Assembly (NCBI GenBank): GCA_963749485.1
Contig: CAVVMV010000022.1
Location: 7,740 to 71,739 of the forward strand
Length of the DNA stretch: 64,000 nt
Direction of reading: 5' to 3'
DNA from: JAZGGS01 sp963749485
GTDB taxonomy: Bacteria > Bacteroidota > Ignavibacteria > Ignavibacteriales > Ignavibacteriaceae
Shown here in pieces: positions 29,843-38,709 of this stretch. The notes below the pieces were generated by a model that saw only the letters and a program-made list of their open reading frames with translations, was not told the DNA's origin and did not search any database. Numbering within the stretch: the first letter of the stretch is position 1; every line of letters starts with the position of its first letter. The position numbers and the translations under genes were made by a program.

Positions 29843-30796
29843 TTAATCAGTTTCGATTGTTAACTTTCCGTATCTTTTCTGATAAAAAGATACGCTGATA
29901 ATTCCTACAATAACGGCAAACCAAAGTGTAACAACCCTAACAATAAATGTTGTAGCAACAGCTACATCTTTAGAAATATTTTCTTGAATGAGCATGAACG
30001 TAAGTGAACCCTCGGTAACCCCCAACCCACCCGGCAACATAGAAATTGCGCCTATTATAGTAGCAAAACTGTAGCTAAACGACGCCCAAATCAATCCAAA
30101 ATCGATCTGAAAATTAAGCAGAATAAAATAATATCCCAAACATTCGAATCCCCAGGAAATCAAACTTACAAATGTCATTAGCAAAAGAGGTTTTATTTTT
30201 AGCAATTGATTTGAACTTGTATAAGCGGTATGAATATTATGAATATACTTTTTGAATAAATTAATTTTTTCAAGATGATTGATAATTGGCAATGCCAGCC
30301 GTTTGTTACTTATAATAATAATAAGCAGTAGGAAAAAAAGTGCAACTCCAATAGTTATCTCTCCACCGTAATCAAAAATATAAGCACCTACTATTGCGAT
30401 AATAAGCAGGGAGACAAAATCCGTAATACGCTCAGCAAAAATTATAGGAGCAGTTTTACTTATCGGTTCGTTTGCAACTTCTTTTACAAGGTATGATTTT
30501 AACAACTCACCTACTTTGCCTGGAGTTACACTCATAATAAGCCCGGACATAAAGATTGAGAGGGAATCAATTTTTTTCAGTTTTATATTTACAATTGAGA
30601 GATAATAATCCCACTTAATAAAGCGTGTAAAATAATTTAGAAATGACAAGAAAAGAAGAAGCGGGAGAAGAAGCCAGTCAAATTTGCTGAATGCATTAAT
30701 AACGCTCTGATAATCAGCATAAACTGTAAAAGTGAGGTAGAGTACACCACCAATTACTATAGAGATTAGTACTTTTTTCTTTAATTTTTTAAGCAA
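29843..30796 (-). CDS. UPF0104 / lysylphosphatidylglycerol synthase-type membrane protein
   Basis: 317 residues, polytopic with about eight membrane helices. Family signature in MSGLIMSVTPGKVGELLKSYLV and the glycine-rich segment GAISMLPGGLGVTEGSLTFML. Relatives are the flippase/transmembrane half of MprF and AglD/YbhN-like proteins; what this one transports is unknown. It starts near the end of maf and probably shares its transcript. Confidence 0.88.
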   Translation of the reverse strand: MLKKLKKKVLISIVIGGVLYLTFTVYADYQSVINAFSKFDWLLLPLLLFLSFLNYFTRFIKWDYYLSIVNIKLKKIDSLSIFMSGLIMSVTPGKVGELLKSYLVKEVANEPISKTAPIIFAERITDFVSLLIIAIVGAYIFDYGGEITIGVALFFLLLIIIISNKRLALPIINHLEKINLFKKYIHNIHTAYTSSNQLLKIKPLLLMTFVSLISWGFECLGYYFILLNFQIDFGLIWASFSYSFATIIGAISMLPGGLGVTEGSLTFMLIQENISKDVAVATTFIVRVVTLWFAVIVGIISVSFYQKRYGKLTIETD

Positions 30797-30797
30797 G

Positions 30798-31377
30798 CTA
30801 TATTATACTTCGTAATACCTGGTACAATTTAGTTAAAGGCAAACCAACAACGTTATAGTAGCAGCCATTAATTTGTTTAACGAACACCGCCCCAAAATCA
30901 TCCTGGATACCGTAGGCACCGGCTTTATCCATTGGGCTTCCGCCATCTACATAATTTTTTATTTCAAGATCATCCAAAATCCTGAATTCAACTTCAGTTT
31001 GTTCGTAATCTGTAATTTCTTTTTGAGTTATTAGAATTAAAAACAGAAAATCCTGTGTAAACAATGTGAGTTTTGCCGCTAAGCATTTTTAAATATTTCT
31101 CTGCTTCATTTTCATCCGATGGTTTGCCGATTACTTCTTTACCAAGTACAACAATAGTATCGGCTGTAATAATTATTCCATCATTCACTTCTAACTTTGC
31201 TTTAGCCATTTTTTCACGAGCAAGACGAGTTACACATTCAACGGGATGTTCGCCATCAATTATTTCTTCATCCAATTCAATCGAGAAAGAAGAGAAATCA
31301 ATACCAAGCTGTTTTAATAGTTTTCTTCTTCTTGGAGATTTTGAGGCGAGATAAATCGGCAGAGAAGTTTTAATCAT
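30798..31377 (-). CDS. maf: Maf-type nucleoside triphosphate pyrophosphatase, frameshifted
   Basis: About 193 residues after joining near 31030. LASKSPRRRKLLKQLGIDF is the substrate-binding SPRR motif, ITADTIVVLGKEVIGKP gives the catalytic Asp, and GGSPMDKAGAYGIQ is the C-terminal signature. Maf proteins hydrolyse non-canonical or modified NTPs and prevent their incorporation. The ATG overlaps the last codons of the SpoIID-like gene, so the two are translationally coupled. Confidence 0.9.
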
Positions 31378-32667
31378 TCACTTTCCCTACTGATGTACCG
31401 GGAAAATAATGTTCTAGAATATCCTCGTAATTCCAACCTTCCTGTAGAGAGATGGATAGCTCCCCACTGGCACAATCCAACACCATGACCATAACCATTA
31501 CCATCAATTATAATTTTATCACCTTCATCTGAAATATCAAACAATGTGCTCCACAAATCTGATTTACCATCACCTGTATGCAGGACGCCTCTTATATCAT
31601 TTCCATAAATCTTTACTGATATTTCTTCTCCATCTAAGTCTTCTAATAAAATTTCCAGCTCATCAACTCTTCCACAATCAAACTTGCTGTTAATACTTAT
31701 CTCTTCGAAATTATAAGATTCATCCTTTATTAATGCGGCGTCAATCAGTCTATCAATTAAAACATCTTTTGAATATATTTCTTCCCACTCGTACCTGCTG
31801 GATATTTTACAATATGGTTCATTACCATCTACTACACCTTGAAGGTAAGGATATTCTTTATTTGTAAAAACATTCTGTACTGCAGTAGTATGCCCGCCGC
31901 ACGTAGATGAATAAAAAACCACTGCAGGTTCATTGGCGTAGCTTAATATCATTCCACTGGTTTCTTCAACTGCACGATCTGAAAGCGGAGATTCTGCATC
32001 TTTCCCTCCATACATTTGGTCTCTTGTATCATCAAAAATATCGTAGATTGATTTTCCCTCCTGCATTCTTAAGGTTGCGTAAGTTCTTGCACAAATTGTT
32101 AATGCTTTTAATGCTTCAAGATTTTCTGTACCAACACCTAAAGGCATCTCTTTTGAGATTACTCCCTTCAGGTAATCTTCAAGATCGATGTAATTTACAA
32201 CTTCAATAAAGTTATCGGTTGCTGTAAGTTTTAATGAGCCCTTATAAGATTTGCCGTTAAAATTGATGTAACTGTTATTAGCTGATTCCAGGTGAAAATA
32301 TTTATCCGTGAATTTTTTACTCTCTATCTTTACTGTTATTTCATCAGATGAATTGTAACATTCAATAGTATTTCCAGGATTTATTAAAGCCAGTTTCTTT
32401 GCACCATTGTATAAGTAAACAGGAGTTTGAAGAGTTAAGAATGTGGATGTTTCAGCTTCATCAATTAAAACTCTTATTGCAGTTTCATTTAATTCTATCC
32501 TCTGTAGGAATTTCAGTCTCAATTGTATATCGCTTTGAACTTGAACAACCCGTGAACGAGCTAAAAAGCATTAATAGAAAAGGCAAAGAAAATAAATTGA
32601 GAAACTTTAAAACTGATAATTGATTGATGTGTTTAAAAGGAATTGTGTGGAACGAGACAAGAATCAC
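31370..32667 (-). CDS. SpoIID/LytB-domain lipoprotein, frameshifted at both ends
   Basis: About 430 residues. The GTG at 32667 begins a lipoprotein signal (LFSLPFLLMLFSSFTGCSSS). The frame shifts near 32500 and the SpoIID domain follows (NYIDLEDYLKGVISKEMP, EALKALTICARTYA, YSSTCGGHT). GNGYGHGVGLCQWGA is the conserved end motif. A second shift near 31430 recovers GWNYEDILEHYFPGTSV. SpoIID-type proteins are lytic transglycosylases or amidase activators that act on peptidoglycan. It sits directly upstream of maf. Confidence 0.88.
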
Positions 32668-33065
32668 CTGAACATTGCCTTGATGCTACCCCAGGTACGC
32701 TTTACACCCGATACATTATGAGATACAGTAATTTCTGCAGAGTAGGATACCTGATTGTTATTATCAACAATTTTTAATCGGTACACAAAGATCATAGCAC
32801 TAGTGGGTTTATATGCAGATTTATCCAGATAAGAATAAAATGAATTATTTCCTTTAGGTTGAATAGTAATAATTTCGGCAAATGAACTTTTCGGGGTTTT
32901 TCTTTCAATGGCAAAATTCTGAAGGTTTGACTCCTCACCCGTTTTCCACTCCAACCTAATATCTTCACCTTCGCTGCGACCATGGAAATATTCTAAAAAT
33001 GCCCCCGCATAAATAGCGGTAACAATAAAGAATAATACAAAAATCTTTGCAAATCCAAATTTCAT
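32664..33065 (-). CDS. Secreted FN3-like hypothetical protein
   Basis: 134 residues from the Met at 33065 (MKFGFAKIFVLFFIVTAIYA, a good signal peptide); an earlier in-frame Met at 33116 would hide it. The mature part is one fibronectin-III-like domain (RLEWKTGEESNLQNFAIERK, MIFVYRLKIVDNNNQVSYS) of the kind found just before T9SS tails, but no sorting tail is present. It overlaps the start of the SpoIID-like gene, so it heads that operon. Confidence 0.65.
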   Translation of the reverse strand: MKFGFAKIFVLFFIVTAIYAGAFLEYFHGRSEGEDIRLEWKTGEESNLQNFAIERKTPKSSFAEIITIQPKGNNSFYSYLDKSAYKPTSAMIFVYRLKIVDNNNQVSYSAEITVSHNVSGVKRTWGSIKAMFR

Positions 33066-33161
33066 ACTCAAAATATATCTTGAAAGTACTTTAATGTCAA
33101 TACTTTTCGGTAACATTATACTTTTCTCTAATTTTATCGGAATTTATTACATGTGCAAAAT

Positions 33162-34525
33162 TTAGCTTTTATCTACAGGTATTTTTGTATACCAATCACT
33201 TGAATTAAACTTAAGGAATATCATTAAAGAATAACTAATGATATATATTGGTAACGCCAACCACGCATAAACCAATCCTAATTGTAGATAAACTCCCAAA
33301 AAATATGCCAAAGGGACAAAAATGAATAAATTGGCTAGTATTTCAGACTTCATAACAAATACTGTCCTCCCCGCTGCCTGAAGTCCGTTAGCTAACACTA
33401 CACCTATACCATAAAATATTTGTGCAAAACCTGCAATTCTTAAAGATGATTTTGCAGTTTCAATAATTGATTGATCATTGGTAATTATTAATAGAACATA
33501 ATCCGGAATTATCATAAAAATGAATCCAAGTATATATTGTATAGATAGTTGCAACTTTAGCAGTTTCAAATCCGTAAATTTTAGCAAGGTTGAATTTTCC
33601 TGCACCCAGATTATTACCAACCAAAGTTTGCACAGCAATTCCAAATCCAAAACATGGCAAGGAAAGATATAAACAAAGTGCTTATAATTGCCTGCGTCGC
33701 TGCCTGCTCTTTTGTACCGATTATTCCTATAATAGAAACGAAACTGAGAAAACCAATTAGAATAAAAACATTCTGGAAAGAAACCGGGATAGATATTTTG
33801 AATATTCCTGAAATAATGTTTTTATCAAGCCGGAAGTTTTTTAAATTCTGAAATCTATTTCTATAAACTGGAAGTAAAATAATTGATGTATAAAAGAAGA
33901 GATCGAACAAAGTTGCCAGAGTTGAACCAAGTCCCGCACCAGCCAGCCCCATTCTTGGTAAACCAAATGCGCCGTAAATAAACATGTAATTGAAAAGTAC
34001 GTTTAGCAGGTTAGTAATTACACCGGAAAACATAAATATTTTTGTTTTATTAATTCCGAAAAAGAATCCCCTGTAAGAAACAGAAATTAAAAAGAACGGG
34101 ATACCAAAAAATCTATAAAAAATATAATCTTTTGCGTATTCACCAACAGTATGATCTGTTGCAAATAGATGAGCGATAGGTCCGGCAAATACAATGCCCA
34201 GCGTAGCCACTACAATCCCAATCAAAACGGCAATAAGCAGTGAGTTATTAAGGGTAACACCACAGGAGATATAATCACCTTCGCCAAACTTTCGGGCAAC
34301 TATTACGTGAATTCCTGTTGCCAGGCTTGAGAAGAAACTTATAAGCGCCCATGTTGCCAGCACACCAATACCCATTGCAGCAAGTGCATAGGTTGCTTCT
34401 TCAAGTCTTCCTACCATAGCAGTATCTACAAGCGAAACAACCATTTGAGTTGAAAGTCCTGCAATTGCAGGCAGCGCAACCCTAAGCACTTTTTTATAAT
34501 GATTGTTTACTGGTAAAAAGTTCAC
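33162..34525 (-). CDS. MATE family efflux transporter, frameshifted
   Basis: About 453 residues when joined, normal for MATE. Twelve hydrophobic segments are visible. LRVALPAIAGLSTQMVVSLVDTAMVGRL is the N-terminal signature half and GIAVQTLVGNNLGAGKF its counterpart in the second half. The frame breaks near 33640 and 33540. It would export cationic organic compounds using a Na+ or H+ gradient; substrate unknown. It is followed by a 45-base gap, then the FN3-like gene. Confidence 0.88.
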
Positions 34526-34566
34526 TACTCAGCCAGAAATTGATGTGTAAAATCTTGTATAAAATA

Positions 34567-34598
34567 AAAAGGCGTTGAAGTTTTTTTGTTCAACGCCG
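34567..34598 (-). terminator. terminator of tRNA-Ala
   Basis: Inverted repeat GGCGTTGAA / TTCAACGCC (34571-34579 with 34589-34597). Read on the minus strand it ends in a T-rich tract, nine bases beyond the tRNA. Confidence 0.85.
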
Positions 34599-34606
34599 GA
34601 AAATTG

Positions 34607-34679
34607 TGGAGCTAACCGGGCTCGAACCGGTGACCTTCTGACTGCCAGTCAGACGCTCTCCCAACTGAGCTATAGCCCC
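34607..34679 (-). tRNA. tRNA-Ala (GGC anticodon)
   Basis: 73 nt: acceptor GGGGCTA / TAGCTCC with the G3-U70 pair that specifies alanine, D arm TAGCTCAGTTGGGAGAGC, anticodon stem TCTGA / TCAGA around CTGGCAG, and T arm GGTTCGAGCC. CCA is not encoded. Confidence 0.96.
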
Positions 34680-34806
34680 ATCTGTAAATTAGCAAAGTAA
34701 AACTAATTATCTTTTGTTCTTTTGTCAATTTACAAACATTTTAACAGATACCAAGTGATACATTGACTTACATCAACTCTTACTTTAGTTTTACATTAAA
34801 TTATTT

Positions 34807-35215
34807 ATGAAGAAACTTAAACAAATAGTAATACTAATTTTTGGGATCAACCTCCTGCTGTTGATTAATACCGGTTGCGATGACACACTCACAACTGAAC
34901 AAATCGATAATATTGTTATGCCGGATTCAAATGTTAGTTATGCGGATCATATAGCAATTGTGTTTGAGCTTAAATGCGTTAGCTGTCATAGTCCTTCTTT
35001 AAAAGAAGGAGGTGTAGATCTTATCCACCTGGTCAGGAATCATTGCAGATCCAAGGATTGTTTTTCCCGGAAGTGACAGTACGAGTGTTTTAGTTTGGAC
35101 TATTGAATACAGACCTGGATTTCCGCCTATGCCGCCTCTTCAATATCGTGGTTTGGTGCCTAATCATATAGAAGGTGTTAAAACCTGGATTCGTGAAGGT
35201 GCGAAAAACAATTAA
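34807..35215 (+). CDS. Cytochrome c-type lipoprotein, one frameshift
   Basis: About 135 residues after joining near 35020. Signal with lipobox LLLINTGCDD; heme motif CVSCHSPSLKEGGVDL (CxxCH, distal pattern of planctomycete-type cytochromes); then FPPMPPLQYRGL supplies the methionine ligand candidate, and HIEGVKTWIREGAKNN ends the domain. A single mono-heme domain tethered to a membrane fits small electron carriers or a sensor. It is convergent with the next gene, overlapping by four bases. Confidence 0.82.
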
Positions 35216-36204
35216 ATCCATTTCATTTCTCTATACCACTCACAACTGCGTTTTATACCTTCTTCTATTGAAACCTTCTGTCTAAATCCTAATTGTTCTA
35301 CAGCTTTTGTAGTATCACAAATCCACGCGTGCTGAGTAAGGTCTTTCGCTTTTTCAATATTTAATGTTGCAGGTTTTTTACTAAACATTGCAAAGAACTG
35401 TGCAAATGCAGCAATTGTAAATACTATGAAGTGAGGAATTCTTATTCTTAATGCTTTTTTACCAAGCGCCTTTGCAGTTACGTTCCCAATTTCATCCCAG
35501 GTGTAATATTTTTCAGAGCTGATGAAATATATTTCTCCAGCCGATTTATCAGAAGTTGCAGCTAAATATAATCCTTCCGCAAGATCAGCTACATGAATCA
35601 AGCTTAATATTTTTTTATCAAAACCAATTAATGTGGTTAAACCTTTATTGAATGTTTGGAAGTAAATAAATACTTCAGTATCCCGCTCACCATACACAGC
35701 AGGCGCCCGGCAAATTGTAATCGGCAATTTATCTGAATAAGATAGAGCAACTTCTTCCTGTTCTTTTTTACTCCTGGCATAAGTAGTGAATGGTTTGCAT
35801 TCTGTCTCTTCATTAACTGGATTGTCATCGTAAGAAGGACCGGTTACGGTTTGGCTGCCAACTATCAAGAATTTTTCTATTGCAGCCGGAGATTCTAAAG
35901 CTACGTCAAGCATAGTCCTGGTCGCTTCAACATTTCCGTTAAAATAACCTTCGGAAGTTTTTGCCTTTACAACACCAGCAACATGATAAATAAATGAAGC
36001 ATCTTTAAACGCCATTCTTAAATTTTCCTTATCAAACAATCCCCCATCAAAAATTTCTATGGGTTTATCTTTAAGCCAGCGCATATCGCTTGTTTTTCTT
36101 GTTATACATCTTACAATCAAATCTTTTTTTAATAATAAATCTACAAGATGACTCCCTACAAAACCGTTTGCACCTGTAACCACAGCTATTTTCTTATTGC
36201 TCAT
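35212..36204 (-). CDS. NAD(P)-dependent epimerase/dehydratase (extended SDR), CerR-like by context
   Basis: 330 residues. The Rossmann GANGFVGSHL near the N-terminus binds NAD(P), and YARSKKEQE gives the YxxxK catalytic pair. The C-terminal half has a hydrophobic stretch (FIVFTIAAFAQFFAMF), as in membrane-associated steroid/lipid-type SDRs. It is divergent from a serine-palmitoyltransferase-like gene followed by a GNAT-like gene. In bacterial ceramide synthesis an SDR of this type (CerR) reduces the 3-keto intermediate; that assignment is inference from neighbourhood. Confidence 0.8.
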   Translation of the reverse strand: MSNKKIAVVTGANGFVGSHLVDLLLKKDLIVRCITRKTSDMRWLKDKPIEIFDGGLFDKENLRMAFKDASFIYHVAGVVKAKTSEGYFNGNVEATRTMLDVALESPAAIEKFLIVGSQTVTGPSYDDNPVNEETECKPFTTYARSKKEQEEVALSYSDKLPITICRAPAVYGERDTEVFIYFQTFNKGLTTLIGFDKKILSLIHVADLAEGLYLAATSDKSAGEIYFISSEKYYTWDEIGNVTAKALGKKALRIRIPHFIVFTIAAFAQFFAMFSKKPATLNIEKAKDLTQHAWICDTTKAVEQLGFRQKVSIEEGIKRSCEWYREMKWI

Positions 36205-36319
36205 ATTTATATCTCTATTTGATTTTAACTCTATTTAATGATAGATTTTGATGTAAAACTTACAAAAAACTTAAACATTTTAATATTACTAACATACCAT
36301 TTTAATCAAGGAGGAATCT

Positions 36320-37510
36320 TTGGATTTATTTCAAAAGTGCTATGACTTTACCCGTGCGGATGAAGTTAAAGCATCAGGGTTCTATCCATATTTCCGAGCA
36401 ATAGAGGCAAATGAAGGACCCGTTGTACAAATTGAGGGTAAAAAAGTTATTATGGCAGGCTCAAACAACTATCTTGGGCTTACCTCTCATCCACATGTTG
36501 TTGAAGCTGCAATTAAAGCTGTAGAAAAATATGGTACCGGCTGCTCAGGATCTCGATATCTTACCGGAACGTTGGATTTACATGAGGAGCTGGAAGCTAG
36601 ACTCGCTAAGTTCTTTAATAAAGAAGCTGTCCTGCTCTTCAGCACAGGTTATCAAACGGCACAAGGTATTATTCCTACCTTAGTAGGAAGAAATGAGTAC
36701 GTAATTTCTGACAGAGATAATCATGCTTGTATTGTTGCCGGTACTATGATAACGAAGGGAATTTTGGGTAACCTGGTTAGGTACAGGCATAATAATATGG
36801 ATGACCTTGAAAAAGTAATTTCAAAAATTCCTAAGGATGCTCCTAAACTTATTGTAAGTGATGGTGTATTTAGTACAGGAGGCGAAATTGTTGACCTTCC
36901 AAGGATGAATGAAATTGCAAAAGCCAATAATGCAAGAATAATGATTGATGATGCACACGCAGTGGGAGTAATTGGTAAAGGTGGAAGAGGGACTGCAAGC
37001 GAATTTGATTTGGAAAACGAAATCGATCTATCGATGGGAACTTTTAGTAAAACTTTTTCTTCTCTTGGTGGTTATGTTGCAGGACCCGAAAGAGTTATAA
37101 ACTTTATTAAACATTTTTCTCCTGCATTAATCTTCAGCGCATCACCAACTCCGGCTTCTGTGGCATCAGCAATTGCTGCACTGGATATCCTGGAAAAAGA
37201 ACCTGAAAGGGTACAACGTTTGCTTGATAATGCCGCGTATATGAGAAAAGGGCTAAAAGATAAGGGCTTTAATGTTATTGATGGTAGAACCGGCATTGTT
37301 CCTGTAATAGTCGGTAACGACGACATTGCATTTAAAATGTGGCGCTTACTTTATGATGGTGGTGTTTTTGTGAATGTATTTATCTCTCCCGGTGTTCCCG
37401 AGGGAAGACAAATGATGAGAACAAGTTACATGGCAACACATGAAAAAGAACACCTTGACGAGATCATTCGTATATTTGAAGAAACCGGAAGACAAGTAGG
37501 GTTAATTTAA
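36320..37510 (+). CDS. PLP-dependent alpha-oxoamine synthase, serine palmitoyltransferase-like
   Basis: 396 residues, intact. AAGGAGG at 36309-36315 favours the TTG start at 36320. Alpha-oxoamine synthase features: GFYPYFRAIE at the N-terminus, SNNYLGLTSHP, GTGCSGSRYLTGT, DDAHAVGVIGKGGRG, and MGTFSKTFSSLGGYVAGP with the PLP lysine in FSKTF. The family includes KBL, BioF, HemA and SPT. The N-terminal YPYFR segment and the SDR and GNAT neighbours favour SPT (L-serine plus acyl-CoA or acyl-ACP to 3-keto-sphinganine) over BioF; no biotin genes are near. Exact substrate needs activity data. Confidence 0.85.
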   Translation: MDLFQKCYDFTRADEVKASGFYPYFRAIEANEGPVVQIEGKKVIMAGSNNYLGLTSHPHVVEAAIKAVEKYGTGCSGSRYLTGTLDLHEELEARLAKFFNKEAVLLFSTGYQTAQGIIPTLVGRNEYVISDRDNHACIVAGTMITKGILGNLVRYRHNNMDDLEKVISKIPKDAPKLIVSDGVFSTGGEIVDLPRMNEIAKANNARIMIDDAHAVGVIGKGGRGTASEFDLENEIDLSMGTFSKTFSSLGGYVAGPERVINFIKHFSPALIFSASPTPASVASAIAALDILEKEPERVQRLLDNAAYMRKGLKDKGFNVIDGRTGIVPVIVGNDDIAFKMWRLLYDGGVFVNVFISPGVPEGRQMMRTSYMATHEKEHLDEIIRIFEETGRQVGLI

Positions 37511-37532
37511 TTGCTCTCTAAAAAATTATTTT

Positions 37533-37568
37533 AAGCATGCCTTTGTGGAACGGGGTATGCTTTTTTTA
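37533..37568 (+). terminator. terminator-like hairpin between SPT-like and GNAT-like genes
   Basis: AAGCATGCC pairs with GGGTATGCTT (one G-U) followed by TTTTTT. It may attenuate read-through from the SPT-like gene into the GNAT-like gene 13 bases on. Confidence 0.7.
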
Positions 37569-37580
37569 TGAGGAAAAAAT

Positions 37581-38702
37581 ATGAGCTCTGTTACAGTTAG
37601 ATCAGTATCTAATAAAAAAGATCTAAACGATTTTATAAAATTTCCCTTTACAGTTTATAAAAATTATAAGTATTGGGTTCCTCCGCTAAATATGGAACAG
37701 AAAAACCTTCTTAATAAAGAAAAAAATCCTTTCTTTAAAAATGCTAAAGTAGATTGCTTCCTTGCAGAAAGAGATGGCAAAATAGTTGGAAGAATAGCTG
37801 CAATAAAAAATGATCTGCATCTCAAAAATCATAATGATGATTCAGGACATTTTGGATTTTTTGAATGTATTGATGACCAGGAAGTAGCGGATGCACTATT
37901 TAATAAGGCTAAAGAATGGATTAAAACGAACGGCTTAAAATTTATGAAGGGACCTGCCAATCCCTCCAGCAATGATGTTTACGGAATGCTTATGGAAGGG
38001 TTTGATGATACTCCGCGTTTGCTTATGCCTTACAATCCTGAATTCTATATAAATCTCTGTGAAAACCATGGAATGAAAAAAGCAAAAGACCTCTATGCGT
38101 GGAAAATTGAATCTGAAAAAATTCTTGCCTCGGAAAAACTAACACGCGTACAGGAACTTGCCAGGAAAAGATATGGTTTGAAAATTACCCAGATGAACAT
38201 GAAAAAATTTGATAAGGAACTTGATAAGTTCAAATATGTTTACAACAAAGCCTGGGCACCCAACTGGGGTTTTGTACCTATGACCGAAGAGCAGATTGAT
38301 GCAATGGCAAAAGAATTGAAACCATTAGCTGAACCATCACTTATTATTTTCGGTGAGATAAATGATCAGATTGTTGGGGCAGCATTAGTTATGCTGGATT
38401 ACAATCAAATTTTTGCCGGAATGAATGGGAAGTTGTTTCCGTTTAATTTTATAAAACTTTTTACACAGAAAAAGAAAATTTCCTGGGCAAGAATAGTAAC
38501 ACTTGGCATCATACCCGAATTTCAGAAGAAAGGATTGGATGCAGTATTTTATTGGGAAATTGTACACCGCGCAGCTAAGATTGGTATAAAGCTTGGAGAA
38601 GCAAGCTGGGTTTTGGAAGATAACGATATGATGAACCGTGGACTTGATGTGATGAATGCTGAACGATATAAAAAATACCGCATCTGGGAAATTGAGGTTT
38701 AA
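37581..38702 (+). CDS. GNAT-like N-acyltransferase, bacterial ceramide synthase candidate
   Basis: 373 residues, intact, with GAGGAAAA before the ATG. Two GNAT-like halves are seen: residues 1-130 (VRSVSNKKDLNDFIKFPF, DCFLAERDGKIVGRIAAI) and 190-370 (YNKAWAPNWGFVPMTEEQ, ARIVTLGIIPEFQKKGLDAV, the acyl-CoA-binding region). Proteins of this length and pattern are a Bacteroidota family often next to SPT genes, and bacterial ceramide synthases are reported to belong to the GNAT fold. N-acylation of sphinganine is inferred from context. Confidence 0.72.
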   Translation: MSSVTVRSVSNKKDLNDFIKFPFTVYKNYKYWVPPLNMEQKNLLNKEKNPFFKNAKVDCFLAERDGKIVGRIAAIKNDLHLKNHNDDSGHFGFFECIDDQEVADALFNKAKEWIKTNGLKFMKGPANPSSNDVYGMLMEGFDDTPRLLMPYNPEFYINLCENHGMKKAKDLYAWKIESEKILASEKLTRVQELARKRYGLKITQMNMKKFDKELDKFKYVYNKAWAPNWGFVPMTEEQIDAMAKELKPLAEPSLIIFGEINDQIVGAALVMLDYNQIFAGMNGKLFPFNFIKLFTQKKKISWARIVTLGIIPEFQKKGLDAVFYWEIVHRAAKIGIKLGEASWVLEDNDMMNRGLDVMNAERYKKYRIWEIEV

Positions 38703-38709
38703 ATTTTTA

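Noticed and set aside
36320..37510. BioF (biotin synthesis) assignment
   Set aside because: Same enzyme superfamily, but no biotin genes are adjacent and the SDR and GNAT neighbours fit ceramide synthesis better.
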